Part shown: in pieces, positions 17,097-25,430 of the stretch
Numbering within the stretch: position 1 is the stretch's first letter
Layout of the letters: each line of letters starts with the position of its first letter
Source: Halobacteriovorax sp. DA5
GTDB lineage: Bacteria > Bdellovibrionota > Bacteriovoracia > Bacteriovoracales > Bacteriovoracaceae
Length of the DNA stretch: 64,000 nt
Reading direction: 5' to 3'
Assembly (NCBI RefSeq): GCF_002903145.1
Contig: NZ_PPDJ01000008.1
Span: forward strand, 1-64,000
The notes under the pieces: model-generated
What the model was told of the DNA's origin: nothing
Database searches by the model: none
What the model saw: only the letters and a program-made list of their open reading frames with translations
Translations under genes and position numbers: made by a program

Positions 17097-18173
17097 TTAT
17101 AGGTTAAGTTCCCACTCTGGTAGAGCGATAATATACTTTAAGCTAAATAGCCATCTAAGAACCATCTTAATTGGTAATGAAGTCATACCAAGTACAAGAA
17201 TGATGAAAATATAGTATCTAATCTGACCAGTGTTTTCGATAATCTTCTTCCCGTACTTTGACTTAGCAATTGCAACAGGAAGTACACAACAGTAAACAAG
17301 AGTTAGGATAATACCCACAATCTCTCTAACAACGATATTTGAAGGCATTGGAGTATTTAGCCACTTAAGCCATACAAATTCTGAAAGGTTTACGTTGTAC
17401 TCAGAAACAACCTTGTGAAAGTCCCAGAACTCAAATGGTCCATAGAATGTCCAGTTTGGACCACGTAAGAAAGTACCAACGATAATTAGGTACATCCAAA
17501 GTACGATCCAACCATATAAGAATCCCCACATAGCGATTGGTCTTTCTTTAATTGTGAAATAACCATTCCCTTTTGGGTTTGTGTCAATATATGGAATTGC
17601 AATAAGACCAACAAGAATTAGACCTGGAAGTACAACCCCTGCCATCCAAGGGTCAAAGTATACAAGCATTTCTTGTAGACCAAGGAAGTACCAAGGAGCT
17701 TTCGCCGGGTTAGGTGCCCAAGTAGTGTTTGCAGGTTCTTCTAGAGGAGCTTTAAAGATAATCGCCCATACTACTAAGAAGATTGTCGTACCGATCATAC
17801 ACATTAACTCAGTAAATACTAAGTTAGGCCATACCCATACTTTTTCTCTATTTTCTGGAAGTGCTTCGATTGGGCACTCACCATTTTCAATTCTCTTGTC
17901 ATTCTCTGCTGCTCTATAAAGTGCATACCAAGTAAGCCAAGCGATAAGAACGATAATAATGTTAATTGGAATATTATCTGGCCATAGGATAATTGCTCTA
18001 AAGTTTGCATCCATACAAAACCAAACTGTAATAGGTGCAGCAGCTATAAGTGCCCATTTAGCAAATTTCTTGCTTCCTACTACACGATAGTACTTCATCA
18101 TGAAGAAGAATAGGACCGTCGTAATCGGGAATGATCTAATCGGATCGGCCAGCCAGTTTATAAGTTCTTTCAT
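17097..18173 (-). CDS. Cytochrome b C-terminal-type subunit (subunit IV-like) of a bc complex
   Basis: A 358-residue membrane protein corresponding to the C-terminal half of cytochrome b. The Qo-site region reads APWYFLGLQEMLVYFDPW, so the usual PEWY motif is replaced by APWY. There are more helices than in b6f subunit IV: two extra at the N-terminus (about 15-30 and 45-85 region) and two at the C-terminus. It follows the heme-carrying N-terminal half 31 bases downstream. It forms part of the quinol-oxidation site. Split b subunits with such motifs are known from deltaproteobacteria. Confidence 0.9.
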   Translation of the reverse strand: MKELINWLADPIRSFPITTVLFFFMMKYYRVVGSKKFAKWALIAAAPITVWFCMDANFRAIILWPDNIPINIIIVLIAWLTWYALYRAAENDKRIENGECPIEALPENREKVWVWPNLVFTELMCMIGTTIFLVVWAIIFKAPLEEPANTTWAPNPAKAPWYFLGLQEMLVYFDPWMAGVVLPGLILVGLIAIPYIDTNPKGNGYFTIKERPIAMWGFLYGWIVLWMYLIIVGTFLRGPNWTFYGPFEFWDFHKVVSEYNVNLSEFVWLKWLNTPMPSNIVVREIVGIILTLVYCCVLPVAIAKSKYGKKIIENTGQIRYYIFIILVLGMTSLPIKMVLRWLFSLKYIIALPEWELNL

Positions 18174-18204
18174 TTATATATCCCTTTCTCTCAAAATATA
18201 TTTT

Positions 18205-18987
18205 CTAAAGTGGAGCTGAAATCCCACCGTCTTTTCTTACACGCCAGAAGTGAACTGCAATTAGAACACCAACAACAAGTGGAATGAATACACAGTGAAG
18301 AATATAAAATCTTAGTAGTGCTGGTTCCCCAACGAAACGTCCTGCAAGAAGCTGGAAACGAACGTCGTTTTTATCAGAAACCATCACGAAGTCACCAATT
18401 TGAGCTAAAGCTGCACCTGGACCACCATGACCTAGGAAAGGTGTTGCTTTTGCCATGTTCGAACCAACGGCAATCGCCCAAATCGCTAGCTGATCCCAAG
18501 GAAGTAGGTAACCAGTAAATGATAGTAGAAGAGTTAATACTAAAAGGATAACACCAACACCCCAGTTAAATTCTCTAGGTGGTTTATATGAACCAGTCAT
18601 AAATACACGGAACATGTGAAGCCACACAGTAATAACCATGGCGTGAGCACCCCAACGGTGAATTTCACGCATAATCCCTAAAGGCACGTGCTCTTTAAGT
18701 GCGATAATATCGTTATATGCGTACTCTGCAGTTGGTCTGTAATAGAACATTAAAAGTACACCAGTAACAGTTAGCGCTAAGAAAATGAAAAATGTAAGTC
18801 CACCCATACACCATGTATAACCAAGCTGAACCCCTGATTTTTTTAGTTTGATTGGATGTAAGTGTAAAAACACGTTACCAGCTACGACAGCTGCTCTGTT
18901 TCTTGCGTTCGTTGGAGGCCCGTGTCTGAAGATCGATTTCCAGACCTGAGTTTCTCTAATGTAATCAACAACACCTCTTTTAGCCAT
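18205..18987 (-). CDS. Cytochrome b N-terminal-type subunit (b6-like) of a bc complex
   Basis: A 260-residue four-helix protein that binds two b hemes. Ligand histidines are visible in [25 protein letters not shown] and in [30 protein letters not shown], and the Qo-site [11 protein letters not shown] motif is intact. The histidine pairs and four-helix size match cytochrome b6. It lies between the Rieske gene and the C-terminal b gene, so the order Rieske-b6-IV is conserved. All ligands are present, so the complex should be functional. Confidence 0.95.
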   Translation of the reverse strand: MAKRGVVDYIRETQVWKSIFRHGPPTNARNRAAVVAGNVFLHLHPIKLKKSGVQLGYTWCMGGLTFFIFLALTVTGVLLMFYYRPTAEYAYNDIIALKEHVPLGIMREIHRWGAHAMVITVWLHMFRVFMTGSYKPPREFNWGVGVILLVLTLLLSFTGYLLPWDQLAIWAIAVGSNMAKATPFLGHGGPGAALAQIGDFVMVSDKNDVRFQLLAGRFVGEPALLRFYILHCVFIPLVVGVLIAVHFWRVRKDGGISAPL

Positions 18988-19016
18988 TGTTATTCCTTCC
19001 TATTTATTAATCTAAA

Positions 19017-19520
19017 TTAAACTTTTAAGTAACTTTGTGGATTGTCCCACTGACCTTTCTCATAACGATAAATTTTTGTTTTATCGACAATGATTTTTCC
19101 TTCAGCATTTAGTGAGATTTTATATCTCTCTAACGGTCTTGGAGCTGGACCTTCGAAGTTGATACCATTTTGGTAGTAACCAGAACCGTGACATGGACAT
19201 TTAAATTTTAACTCGGCAGGAAGCCAGTTAGGAACACAACCTAAGTGTGTACAGATATTTGAAAGAGCGAAAAGACGTCCTTCCATTTTTACAATCCAAA
19301 CACCGTAACCATTCTTCCAGCGCTCATCTACACCTTCTTCATAATCGTTAGGACGACCAGCGACGAAATCCATTTCTGGTTCAAAGTTAACGTTTGGATA
19401 CGTGTAACGGAAAATTAAAGTTAAGAATCCTGCTACCGCAGAAGTGAAGGCTACCCAACCAACAGTAACAAAACTAAAGAACTCTCTTCGGTTTAACTGT
19501 TTTTTTACATCATCAGACAT
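19017..19520 (-). CDS. Rieske 2Fe-2S protein of the bc-type complex
   Basis: A 167-residue protein with a twin-arginine-like N-terminus (QLNRREFFSFVTVGWVAF) that also serves as the membrane anchor. The cluster-binding motifs CTHLGC and CPCHGSGY supply two Cys and two His ligands and the disulfide. It moves electrons from quinol to the cytochrome c partner. The Tat-type RR motif fits export of a folded iron-sulfur protein. It is the second gene of the operon. Confidence 0.96.
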   Translation of the reverse strand: MSDDVKKQLNRREFFSFVTVGWVAFTSAVAGFLTLIFRYTYPNVNFEPEMDFVAGRPNDYEEGVDERWKNGYGVWIVKMEGRLFALSNICTHLGCVPNWLPAELKFKCPCHGSGYYQNGINFEGPAPRPLERYKISLNAEGKIIVDKTKIYRYEKGQWDNPQSYLKV

Positions 19521-19631
19521 TTTAAAAAACCTCTATTTCTAATCATAAATACACAAATTTAAGTCACGATGACCCAATTTATGATTCATAAGTTATTGCA
19601 AATTCATTTTATACTTTGAAGGATGTTATCA

Positions 19632-20501
19632 CTATTTCAACGAATTTAAAACTTCCTTTGCAAGACTAACTACTTTTATATCTTTCTCAATATTAATCAT
19701 TTCCTCGACGCTAGGCGCCATCTTTTTCCAATTCGCTCTCTTTAATGCAGTGAGTACATTAAATTTTAGACCACTGATCTCCTGAACCGTTAACTTCTTA
19801 CCTAAAGACTCATCATTTAGAGCAAGAATTTCATTTACAGTAGGGATCGCTTCATCACTCTTATATGCGATTAATGCTGTTGCTGCGGCATATCTCACAG
19901 AGAAACCAAGGTCGCTATTTAGCCTCTTAATAAATAAATCTTCTGTACCATCAACATTATGAGTAGCTAGAGTCAGAATTGTTACCTGAACCATGGCCGC
20001 GTCATTCTTCTCAATAAAGCTTTTTACGATGCTCCAATCAAATGAAATACCTTTAGGCATTTTTGATAGTGCAACCATCGCATGAAAATTAATTTCTGGA
20101 TTATTTGTTTGTAGTGCATGCTCAAGAACTGGAAGTCCCCCTTCATGTCCAAGGGCACCAATGGCCACGACAATGAAGTCACGTGTTCTTGGGTCTACTG
20201 TCGTCTTATAAATATCTCTTAGGTTTGTTACTAACCAAGGGATATCTTCTTCTTTTACTGCTCCAGCAGAGATAACTTTAGAAAGCTCTAATGCTGCAAT
20301 CCACTTATTACCAAAGGTTTTAGACTTCATCTCGTGGACAAGGTCTTTATAAGAGTGATCGTTAGAAAGCATCTTAGTCACACCAAAAATGATCAGTGCT
20401 CCTACTAGTACGATAGCAATAGGAACCATTAAAGAGCCCATTACCGGATTACTTTCGAGTAGTTTTTTATCTAACTTAGTGTTCTGATTTTTCTCGCTCA
20501 C
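19632..20501 (-). CDS. Membrane-anchored HEAT-repeat protein at the head of the bc operon
   Basis: A 289-residue protein. After a short cytoplasmic tail, one membrane helix (about 22-45, MVPIAIVLVGALIIFGV) is followed by about 230 residues of repeated helix pairs. They have the HEAT/PBS-lyase look, for example PRTRDFIVVAIGALGHEGG, EINFHAMVALSKMP and FSVRYAAATALIAYKSDEA. No cofactor motif is present. It is the first gene of the bc-type operon, 111 bases before the Rieske gene. A scaffold role in assembling the complex or the octaheme cytochrome is inferred. Confidence 0.8.
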   Translation of the reverse strand: MSEKNQNTKLDKKLLESNPVMGSLMVPIAIVLVGALIIFGVTKMLSNDHSYKDLVHEMKSKTFGNKWIAALELSKVISAGAVKEEDIPWLVTNLRDIYKTTVDPRTRDFIVVAIGALGHEGGLPVLEHALQTNNPEINFHAMVALSKMPKGISFDWSIVKSFIEKNDAAMVQVTILTLATHNVDGTEDLFIKRLNSDLGFSVRYAAATALIAYKSDEAIPTVNEILALNDESLGKKLTVQEISGLKFNVLTALKRANWKKMAPSVEEMINIEKDIKVVSLAKEVLNSLK

Positions 20502-20591
20502 GAAGAAATTGCCTTATAGTAAATGTTTTATTAAATATGGGATAAGAATTAGCAAATTAGAGTATAGTTGACAATTATAAAAGGTGAAATT

Positions 20592-21137
20592 ATGGCCTAT
20601 CTACTTAGAGGACTGATCGTTATCATGGTTGCTGCAATTGGATTAACAACTTGCGTAGCACTAGGATTTATTGATGTGGGAATTAGCCACATTAAATTGG
20701 CCATTCCAGCCTATCTTTATACAATCTTCGCACAAGCATTTGTGATGTTTTATTTCATCGGTGTTTCACGCCTAGTTAATAACATCAATTTAATAGTGAC
20801 TAGCGAACAAAATTTAAATGAGCTTTTTGATGAAGCACCAGGTGATTTAACTCCTTATAGAGAAAAAGTTAAAAGGTATGTTCACAAAGCTGACCTTGCA
20901 AAGAGACAGACTATTCCTTGGACAATGCTAATGATCATTCTAGGAATGATTGCATTCTTTCTTGGTGGTGCACATGATACGAATATGGTTGAAAAGACAA
21001 CTCACTCTGGTGTTGCATATGGGTTCATCGCTTCAATGCTGATTGGATTTGTTAGACAATGGTGGTTCCTTGGTCAGACTCACCAATTACTTCGTGAAGT
21101 AAAGACGCTATTTAGTATTCCAGATGGACAAATGTAG
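20592..21137 (+). CDS. Four-helix membrane protein of unknown function
   Basis: A 181-residue protein. I chose ATG at 20592 because AAAGGTG at 20580-20586 is well placed; an upstream TTG at 20568 would only add eight residues. Four membrane segments are visible (about 1-25, 37-58, 112-132 and 142-162). A charged cytoplasmic stretch between the second and third contains LVNNINLIVTSEQNLNELFDE. It is transcribed away from the bc operon and probably shares the divergent promoter region. I recognise no family. Confidence 0.75.
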   Translation: MAYLLRGLIVIMVAAIGLTTCVALGFIDVGISHIKLAIPAYLYTIFAQAFVMFYFIGVSRLVNNINLIVTSEQNLNELFDEAPGDLTPYREKVKRYVHKADLAKRQTIPWTMLMIILGMIAFFLGGAHDTNMVEKTTHSGVAYGFIASMLIGFVRQWWFLGQTHQLLREVKTLFSIPDGQM

Positions 21138-21156
21138 GGTGCCATTCACCTAATTT

Positions 21157-22482
21157 CTAGATAGCCTTAAGCCAAATAAACACCTTATTTTTTCCAGGTG
21201 GGTTACGACGTGTTCGAGTTCTTGATTCGTAAATAATTACGGAGTCATCCCCTTTAACTTGGGCCATAAATTCTTTCAAGTAAGATCTTGGAACATAAAG
21301 GTTGTAATAGAAACCACCAGGTACCGCTAGCCCAGGCTTTACATTATCAACTTGAGTTACTTGATACAGGTCGAGAAGTTTACCAAGACGTTTTCTCGTA
21401 TCATCAGTATCAGCGGAGTTCATCATAACACGATAAACTTTTGTGTTACCGTAACGACTATCACGATACCCACCACCTTTAATATCTTCTTCAAATGAAG
21501 ACTGCTCTCTATCTGCTGACGAAATATCACGCGGAAGTGTATCAATAGAAGTTAGTACAACTTCCGATTCAACTTCATCACGTTCTTCATCTTCTAAAGT
21601 TTCCCCTAGGAAGTTTTCAGTATCATCAACATTTTCAATATCTTTAATATCTAATTCAAATTGTGCAATTTGCTCTTGATCAGCAATTGTTTCATCAGTG
21701 AACTTTAAACCTTCATTTTCCCAACGAAACTGAGGCTCGTAAACACTGATCTTATCTGATAAGTATTTTTCATAAGTTCTATTTGCAAACTCAATGGCCC
21801 ACACAAGAAAAATTGCGATCCCAATGAAGGCAAAGACTTGAGCAAGGCTCTGCATTTTCGCACTTAAATTATCTCTAAGTTTTAACCTTGAGATATTAAA
21901 AGTTGTTCCACGAAAATCCTTCTCCATTTTTTTTACAAAATAAATCCACTCTTGATAGAGAGTAACTTCCATCGAAGTTAAGATTTCGTGATTATGGCTT
22001 CCTGAAAATGTCAGATCAACACCTAGTTCAGTAACTAACTTATTGGCGCTAAAATCACGATTCCTAGAAAGAATATCGTTAATTGTGAAATGCTCATTTA
22101 TATAATCTTCATGCTGAGGAAAAACCTCGACAAAAAAACTACGCAGTAAAATTGAAGTATCACGCTCACTTTGGTGTAAATTTTTAGCAAGCTCTTCAAT
22201 TGAAATATCTCGAGAAATAAAAACAAAACAAATAAATTTATCCCTAAGCCAAGTAAACCAAGACTCAAGTGGACCTACGTGAATATTGTCGATGATATAA
22301 TAAAATCTTTTTGAAATTTCAAAAAGAGTTAAGTCTTCATCAAAGAATACATCCCAAAAACGTTCAAAATCTTCACGGTACTTTCCTTGCCAAGTAACAT
22401 TTTGGATATCCAGGCAAAGCCAATCGCGAAAAGATGCATAATCATGATGAAAAAACTTTAATTCATCGTTAATATTTTTCAT
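21157..22482 (-). CDS. Large single-pass membrane protein of unknown function
   Basis: A 441-residue protein. Residues 1-205 are soluble and contain a segment (ISIEELAKNLHQSERDTSILLRSFF) that looks like a helix-turn-helix. One membrane helix follows at about 213-232 (VFAFIGIAIFLVWAIEFA). Then comes a strongly acidic stretch (about 275-315) and a C-terminal domain ending in RRNPPGKNKVFIWLKAI. The layout (N-terminal DNA-binding-like part, one helix, outer domain) is like a transmembrane sensor or anti-sigma factor, but I cannot name it. It starts one base before the thiolase stop, so the two are co-transcribed. Confidence 0.75.
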   Translation of the reverse strand: MKNINDELKFFHHDYASFRDWLCLDIQNVTWQGKYREDFERFWDVFFDEDLTLFEISKRFYYIIDNIHVGPLESWFTWLRDKFICFVFISRDISIEELAKNLHQSERDTSILLRSFFVEVFPQHEDYINEHFTINDILSRNRDFSANKLVTELGVDLTFSGSHNHEILTSMEVTLYQEWIYFVKKMEKDFRGTTFNISRLKLRDNLSAKMQSLAQVFAFIGIAIFLVWAIEFANRTYEKYLSDKISVYEPQFRWENEGLKFTDETIADQEQIAQFELDIKDIENVDDTENFLGETLEDEERDEVESEVVLTSIDTLPRDISSADREQSSFEEDIKGGGYRDSRYGNTKVYRVMMNSADTDDTRKRLGKLLDLYQVTQVDNVKPGLAVPGGFYYNLYVPRSYLKEFMAQVKGDDSVIIYESRTRTRRNPPGKNKVFIWLKAI

Positions 22483-23664
22483 TTAAACTCTTTTAATTAA
22501 AATACCAATTCCTTGGCCACCACCGATACAAGCACTCGCAATTCCATACTCCTTACCTTCACTTGCAAGTTGATTTGCCAAAGTAGTCGTAATACGAGTT
22601 CCAGATGCCGCAAGAGGATGCCCTAATGCAATCGCTCCCCCCCAAATATTAACCTTATTTATATCTAGGGCAAGCTCTTTCATACAAGCAAGTGCTTGAG
22701 CTGCAAATGCTTCATTTATTTCCACAAGATCAATTTGATCAAGTTCCATCTTATTATCTGCTAAAAGTTTACGAATTGCCGGCACCGGACCAATTCCCAT
22801 TATCGTAGGGTCAACACCAACGACTGCACCATCAATAATTTCAGCAATAGGCTTTAACCCATGCTCTTTAACAAAGTCTTCACTTGCCACAAGTGCAACA
22901 GCCGCACCATCAACAATACCAGAAGCAGAACCTGCAGTAACAAGTCCATCTTTTACAAAAGATGAGCGAAGTTTATTCATATCTTCAAGAGAAGCACCCT
23001 CTCTTAAATGTTCGTCTTTATTAACTGAACCTTTTCTAATTTCTACTTCACATATTTCTTTTTGAAGTTTTCCATCCTCGTAAGCTGCAGTTGCACGTTG
23101 GTGTGATAAAAGTGCGAATTCATCACAGTCCGAACGAGACACCTCATATTTTGAACCAAGATTTTCTGCAGTTATCCCCATTGGGCAACCTGCATGTTGA
23201 TCAGTTAGAGCATCAAGGAGCATATCAACATTCTTCAATGATCCGTATTTCGTACCAAAACGTGAACCATAAGTTAAATGAGGAACCATCGACATATTCT
23301 CAGTTCCACCAGCAAGTACACAACTTGCTTCTTCTAATTTAATTAGGCGAACAGCATCGAGAATTGCCTGAATACCCGATCCACATAGTCGATTAATAGT
23401 AATTCCAGGAGTAGTTTCAGCGCAGCCGGCTTTTAAAGCGAGATGCCTTCCCCCATACATAGTATCTGTTGATGAAGGAACAACATTGCCCAGGATTACC
23501 TGATCAATTAGCTCGGCCTTAACACCTGTTTCACTAAGTAGTGAATTTGTGGCAGCAATAGCTAAGTCAACTGGCTTAATATCCATTAAAGAACCACCAA
23601 ATTTACCAAATGGTGTTCGTTTTCCACCTACTAAAAATACGCGACGGCCTTTATTTAAGGACAT
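22483..23664 (-). CDS. Acetyl-CoA acetyltransferase (thiolase)
   Basis: This enzyme interconverts acetoacetyl-CoA and two acetyl-CoA, or cleaves other 3-ketoacyl-CoA. All catalytic motifs are present: NRLCGSGIQAI with nucleophile Cys94, GHPLAASG with His349, and the second Cys379 in SACIGGGQG. I chose ATG at 23664 because GGAGG lies just before it; the ATG at 23676 overlaps that site. Its length of 393 residues is standard for biosynthetic thiolase. The final stop abuts the next gene. Biosynthetic versus degradative role cannot be read from the sequence. Confidence 0.96.
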   Translation of the reverse strand: MSLNKGRRVFLVGGKRTPFGKFGGSLMDIKPVDLAIAATNSLLSETGVKAELIDQVILGNVVPSSTDTMYGGRHLALKAGCAETTPGITINRLCGSGIQAILDAVRLIKLEEASCVLAGGTENMSMVPHLTYGSRFGTKYGSLKNVDMLLDALTDQHAGCPMGITAENLGSKYEVSRSDCDEFALLSHQRATAAYEDGKLQKEICEVEIRKGSVNKDEHLREGASLEDMNKLRSSFVKDGLVTAGSASGIVDGAAVALVASEDFVKEHGLKPIAEIIDGAVVGVDPTIMGIGPVPAIRKLLADNKMELDQIDLVEINEAFAAQALACMKELALDINKVNIWGGAIALGHPLAASGTRITTTLANQLASEGKEYGIASACIGGGQGIGILIKRV

Positions 23665-23746
23665 ATTTGCCTCCATTCACTTACAGTTAAATACTTACTA
23701 AAATATATTAGGACGCTTTTATGTCCTAGTCAAAGAAGAGTAATTT

Positions 23747-24172
23747 ATGTCAACAGAAATCAATCGCCAACAGCTAGAGAGATTCAAACAGCAAGAGTAC
23801 AAGCGACACTCCTATCAACTAAAGAAGGCAAAGCTTGAGAACTCTCAGGAGTATCAGAAGACTGAGAAAAAGCATCTTGCAGACCTAAAAAGACTCAACA
23901 AACACTATGAAACAGAAATTAAAAGTGTTGAAAACAGTACAGAACTTAAGTTAAAGCAAATTAGAGACAAGCAAACTGAACTTGTTAAAGAAGAACATGG
24001 TCGCATGGAGCTTGAGCTTGAAAATATGAAAAAGTCTCATCAGGCCAGAGTTGCAGAACTTAAAGAAACTCATGATAATCAGATCTCGCAAATGAATGAG
24101 TCCCACAAAGACACGCTTGAGCAAGCACGAGAGAAATACATGAAAGAAAAAATGAAATGGGAAGAGGCTTAA
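23747..24172 (+). CDS. Coiled-coil protein
   Basis: A 141-residue protein, almost wholly charged and predicted to be one long helix, with no Cys or membrane segment. The pattern repeats (QLERFKQQEYKRH, KHYETEIKSVENS, ELENMKKSHQARVAEL, HDNQISQMNESHKD). It has many Lys and Glu, typical of an extended coiled coil. It is followed after 18 bases by the FliG-C-like gene, so both may act together. No catalytic feature is visible. Confidence 0.8.
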   Translation: MSTEINRQQLERFKQQEYKRHSYQLKKAKLENSQEYQKTEKKHLADLKRLNKHYETEIKSVENSTELKLKQIRDKQTELVKEEHGRMELELENMKKSHQARVAELKETHDNQISQMNESHKDTLEQAREKYMKEKMKWEEA

Positions 24173-24190
24173 TCTCCCAAAGGAAAGTAA

Positions 24191-24622
24191 ATGGAAGCTA
24201 ATAAGCAAAATGGTGGTGTATTTATAAATGGAAAGGCTCAAATTATTGAGATGCTGAAGTTTATGAATGCGGATGAAAGGGCGACTCTTTTGAAAAATAT
24301 TCAAATGAGAAATCCTACACTTGCTAAAGAACTTTATGCTGAAAGTATTACTTTCGATACGATCTATGCACTAGATGAGATCGACTTAAATCAAGTAGTT
24401 AAATTTATTAAGGCACCAGTGATTGGTGTTGCACTTAAAGAATGTGAGAAATCTTTTCAAAAGAAAGTTCTTACAATTTTACCTAGAGAAGCGGCAGAAG
24501 AAGCCTACTCTTACCTAGTAAAAAATCTTGGTGCAAATGAAGCACGCGATATTCAAAGAGCAAGAAAGCGTGTCACAGATACTATTGTCGCCCTCAACAA
24601 CAGAGGACGACTAAGTCTATAA
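24191..24622 (+). CDS. Stand-alone protein resembling the FliG C-terminal domain
   Basis: A 143-residue protein. Residues about 55-140 match the FliG C-terminal torque domain pattern: FDTIYALDEIDLNQVVKF, then ALKECEKSFQKKVLTILPREAAEEAYSYL, then EARDIQRARKRVTDTIVAL. This is the same as the 'ALKGA...I..NMS.RAA..L..DLE..GPV...DVE.AQ..IV' order in FliG. The N- and middle domains of FliG are missing, and the gene is far from other motor genes in this window. It may bind the motor switch or another partner. The pattern match is by eye and moderately strong. Confidence 0.7.
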   Translation: MEANKQNGGVFINGKAQIIEMLKFMNADERATLLKNIQMRNPTLAKELYAESITFDTIYALDEIDLNQVVKFIKAPVIGVALKECEKSFQKKVLTILPREAAEEAYSYLVKNLGANEARDIQRARKRVTDTIVALNNRGRLSL

Positions 24623-24994
24623 ATCACATTTATAATTAATTTTACGATCATCGATTTGGGGGCAGTTCTTGATATTGCCCTCAAATTCTGCCCTCAACTC
24701 TTTTGTATTTAACTGAAGATCTAATAGCTCTATCTGAAGAAGTATTCCATCCTCACTCAACTGATCAAGACATTTTGCCTTAATAGAATATTCACACTTG
24801 GCAGGATTTATCTTAGCAAGATTAACAAGAGCATTTTTTAGTCTCTCATTTCCATTGGCCTTCTTCTCTATCCAGCTATCAATATCATCGCGAACTCCAT
24901 TTGAGTTAGCATCAGCTCCACCATGCCAATCATTATTATTGCCACTACATCCTATTAAGAACGCACAAAGAAAGAATAACGATAGTCTATTCAT
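24617..24994 (-). CDS. Small lipoprotein with a calcium-binding-like loop
   Basis: A 125-residue protein with a lipobox (FLCAFLIGC, Cys16). The loop DANSNGVRDDIDSWI resembles a calcium-binding Asp-rich loop of the EF-hand or thrombospondin type 3 kind. Three more Cys residues lie in the C-terminal half. It overlaps the convergent FliG-C-like gene by 6 bases. It also ends a minus-strand run with the cyclic-nucleotide-type and Ppx genes upstream, sharing 8 bases. Function unknown. Confidence 0.8.
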   Translation of the reverse strand: MNRLSLFFLCAFLIGCSGNNNDWHGGADANSNGVRDDIDSWIEKKANGNERLKNALVNLAKINPAKCEYSIKAKCLDQLSEDGILLQIELLDLQLNTKELRAEFEGNIKNCPQIDDRKINYKCDL

Positions 24995-25430
24995 TGATTA
25001 ACTTCCTAAATTTAGCTTCTACTTCATCAGTAAAAACAAAGTCGCTACTTTTAGTTGTATCGAATATTTTATGTTCTGCTAAAATATTAATAGCACTATC
25101 AAGACGATCGATTGTTGTGTTAACAATTTTTTTAAGCCACAGTTCATTTGAGTCGATAATTTTTGAAATTTCTGTAATTGGAATTGGGACGACTTCAACA
25201 TCCTCAATTGTAAAACAAGACTCATCATAAACCTTACGATTGATTCCCCCCGAAACACCTAAGAAATCACCTTTCTTATGAGTACCAGTTGGTACAAGTC
25301 TTCCACTTTGTTCTTTTACAGTTAAAAGCGTTCCTGACTTCACAAGGAAGACAAATTCAGCACTTGCACTTTCTTTAAAAAGTAGGCTTTCAATCTCAAC
25401 CTTACTCGTTTCATACGCGGTAAACGTCAT
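24987..25430 (-). CDS. Cyclic nucleotide-binding-like regulatory protein
   Basis: A 147-residue protein from ATG 25430, chosen because GAGGAG precedes it; longer frames would reach further into the upstream Ppx gene. The core has the cNMP-binding beta-roll pattern: FLVKSGTLLTVKEQSGRLVPTGTHKKGDFLGVSGG. This is followed by a helical C-terminus. The phosphate-binding R-x-A motif of a true cAMP site is not clear, so ligand binding is uncertain. It overlaps the Ppx/GppA gene by 20 bases, so the two are coupled. Confidence 0.75.
   Translation of the reverse strand: MTFTAYETSKVEIESLLFKESASAEFVFLVKSGTLLTVKEQSGRLVPTGTHKKGDFLGVSGGINRKVYDESCFTIEDVEVVPIPITEISKIIDSNELWLKKIVNTTIDRLDSAINILAEHKIFDTTKSSDFVFTDEVEAKFRKLINE

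Noticed and set aside
20568..20591. TTGACA at 20568 as a -35 element
   Set aside because: It lies just before the ribosome binding site of the membrane protein gene and has no -10 hexamer at the right distance.
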